A stretch of 14,621 bases of DNA from Spirochaetaceae bacterium. Lineage in GTDB: Bacteria > Spirochaetota > Spirochaetia > Treponematales > Breznakiellaceae. A model generated the notes under the pieces. It saw only the letters and a program-made list of their open reading frames with translations. It was not told the DNA's origin and ran no database searches. The DNA is taken from NCBI GenBank assembly GCA_031280705.1, contig JAITGJ010000032.1, positions 1 through 14,621 of the forward strand, given 5' to 3'. Positions 13,905-14,621 of the stretch are shown here, piece by piece (position 1 is the stretch's first letter; the number at the start of each line of letters is the position of its first letter). The translations under genes were made by a program, and so were the position numbers.

Positions 13905-14621
13905 TCAACTCACCAGGACCTTAATCCCCATACTTTCCATGGTTTTGACCCATTCAAGGCTTATTCCGTCATCGGTAATAACGGTATCCACCTTATCCAA
14001 GGCGGCAAAGTACGCGGACCTGATCCGGCCGAATTTTCGTGAATCCGCCAGGAGAATCGTCTGGAGCGAGGACTCGATACAGGCCTGTTTTACATTGACC
14101 TCGTATTGGTTTACACAGGTCAGCCCCAGTTCCCGGCTGATTCCCGCGGCGGACAGAAAAAATTTGGTGGCCCGGGTCCGCTTGACAAGACTGATGGTTT
14201 CCGGGGATTCAAAAAGCTGCGTGCCCGGATGATAAAAACCGCCGCCCATGATGAGGCTTTCGATTTTCTTTTTGCAGATCTCCTGCAGCACGTTCACCGT
14301 AAAGCAAAAAACCGTGATGGGATACGCCGTTGGGATATGCTTTGCCATCTGTTCAGAGGTAGTTCCCACGTCAATGAAAATGACATCCCCGGATTGGACC
14401 ATTTGGGCCGCCCGTTGGCCTATTCGCTCCTTTTCAGGATTATTTACGGCCTGCTCCAGATTCAGGTAATATTCCCGCTGGTCCCTGGCGGACGGATCGG
14501 ACTTAAAAATCGCCGCTCCATGCACCAGGGAAACAATATTGTCCAGCCGGAGCTGTTCCAAATCCCGGCGGACCGTCATTTCTGAAACTCCCAGTTCTCC
14601 GGCCAATTCTTTCACCGAAGC
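13905..14621 (-). CDS. DeoR-family transcriptional regulator (5' end outside window)
   Basis: The visible 238 residues lack only the first part of the winged helix-turn-helix, because the frame runs off the right edge with no stop; the GTG at 14615 is probably internal. The DNA-binding part has LAGELGVSEMTVRRDLEQL followed by SLVHGAA. The rest is a DeoR C-terminal sensor domain of the sugar-phosphate-isomerase-like fold, with GDVIFIDVGTTSEQMA and, near the end, LADSRKFGRIR. Members normally repress carbohydrate genes and are released by a phosphorylated sugar. It is convergent to yjjI-yjjW, only 17 bp between stops, with no room for a clear terminator. Regulation of yjjI by it is possible but unproven. 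Confidence 0.92.
   Translation of the reverse strand, partial: ASVKELAGELGVSEMTVRRDLEQLRLDNIVSLVHGAAIFKSDPSARDQREYYLNLEQAVNNPEKERIGQRAAQMVQSGDVIFIDVGTTSEQMAKHIPTAYPITVFCFTVNVLQEICKKKIESLIMGGGFYHPGTQLFESPETISLVKRTRATKFFLSAAGISRELGLTCVNQYEVNVKQACIESSLQTILLADSRKFGRIRSAYFAALDKVDTVITDDGISLEWVKTMESMGIKVLVS

Noticed and set aside
12940..13908. Minus-strand frame of 322 codons opposite yjjW
   Set aside because: A shadow frame: no start signal or domain, and the plus strand carries intact radical-SAM and ferredoxin motifs.
1..14621. CRISPR array, tRNA or rRNA genes, riboswitch
   Set aside because: I saw no regularly spaced repeats, no cloverleaf with conserved arms and no known leader motif on either strand; reading by eye could miss a divergent one.

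Overview
The window looks like chromosomal DNA of a spirochaete, most probably a Treponema of the insect-gut or environmental type. This is an inference from gene content (cheW at the head of a housekeeping operon, a spirochaete-style lipoprotein, an EFR1 flavodoxin-ferredoxin), the fairly high G+C of most genes, and the many short palindromic repeats between genes. Nothing in the window fixes the species.

Left end (1-1928, accessory). A 254-residue EFR1-type ferredoxin/flavodoxin fusion is read on the minus strand from its own TTGACA promoter. Upstream of it lies a compact cassette, about 560 bp. It carries one strikingly A+T-rich lipoprotein gene with a perfect TTGACA-N17-TATAAT promoter and is bounded by near-identical 29-bp inverted repeats; the gene's stop codon lies inside one of them. 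Three further hairpins follow between the cassette and the ABC genes.

Centre (1929-11145, one long minus-strand operon). The order of transcription is cheW, a DegT-fold protein, nadK, recN, an unrecognised helical protein, and two halves of a heterodimeric ABC exporter. Junctions are short gaps or overlaps of 8, 17, 3 and 8 nt. Two things stand out. A 134-bp MITE-like element with CTAG target duplications sits between degT and nadK, and its duplication keeps both the degT stop codon and the nadK ribosome binding site. The first ABC subunit has an in-frame TAA exactly inside its LSGGQ-x-QR signature. The DegT-fold protein appears to lack the PLP-binding lysine.

Right end (11146-14621). A very G+C-rich intergenic segment separates cheW from a divergent plus-strand pair, yjjI-yjjW: a glycyl radical enzyme of unknown substrate and its radical-SAM activase with two extra 4Fe-4S motifs. 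Convergent to it, 17 bp away, is a DeoR-family regulator that runs off the window edge and could control the pair.

Most of the window is recognisable. The novelty candidates are the mobile palindromic elements, the lipoprotein cassette, the interrupted ABC subunit and the lysine-less DegT protein, rather than one large unknown system.
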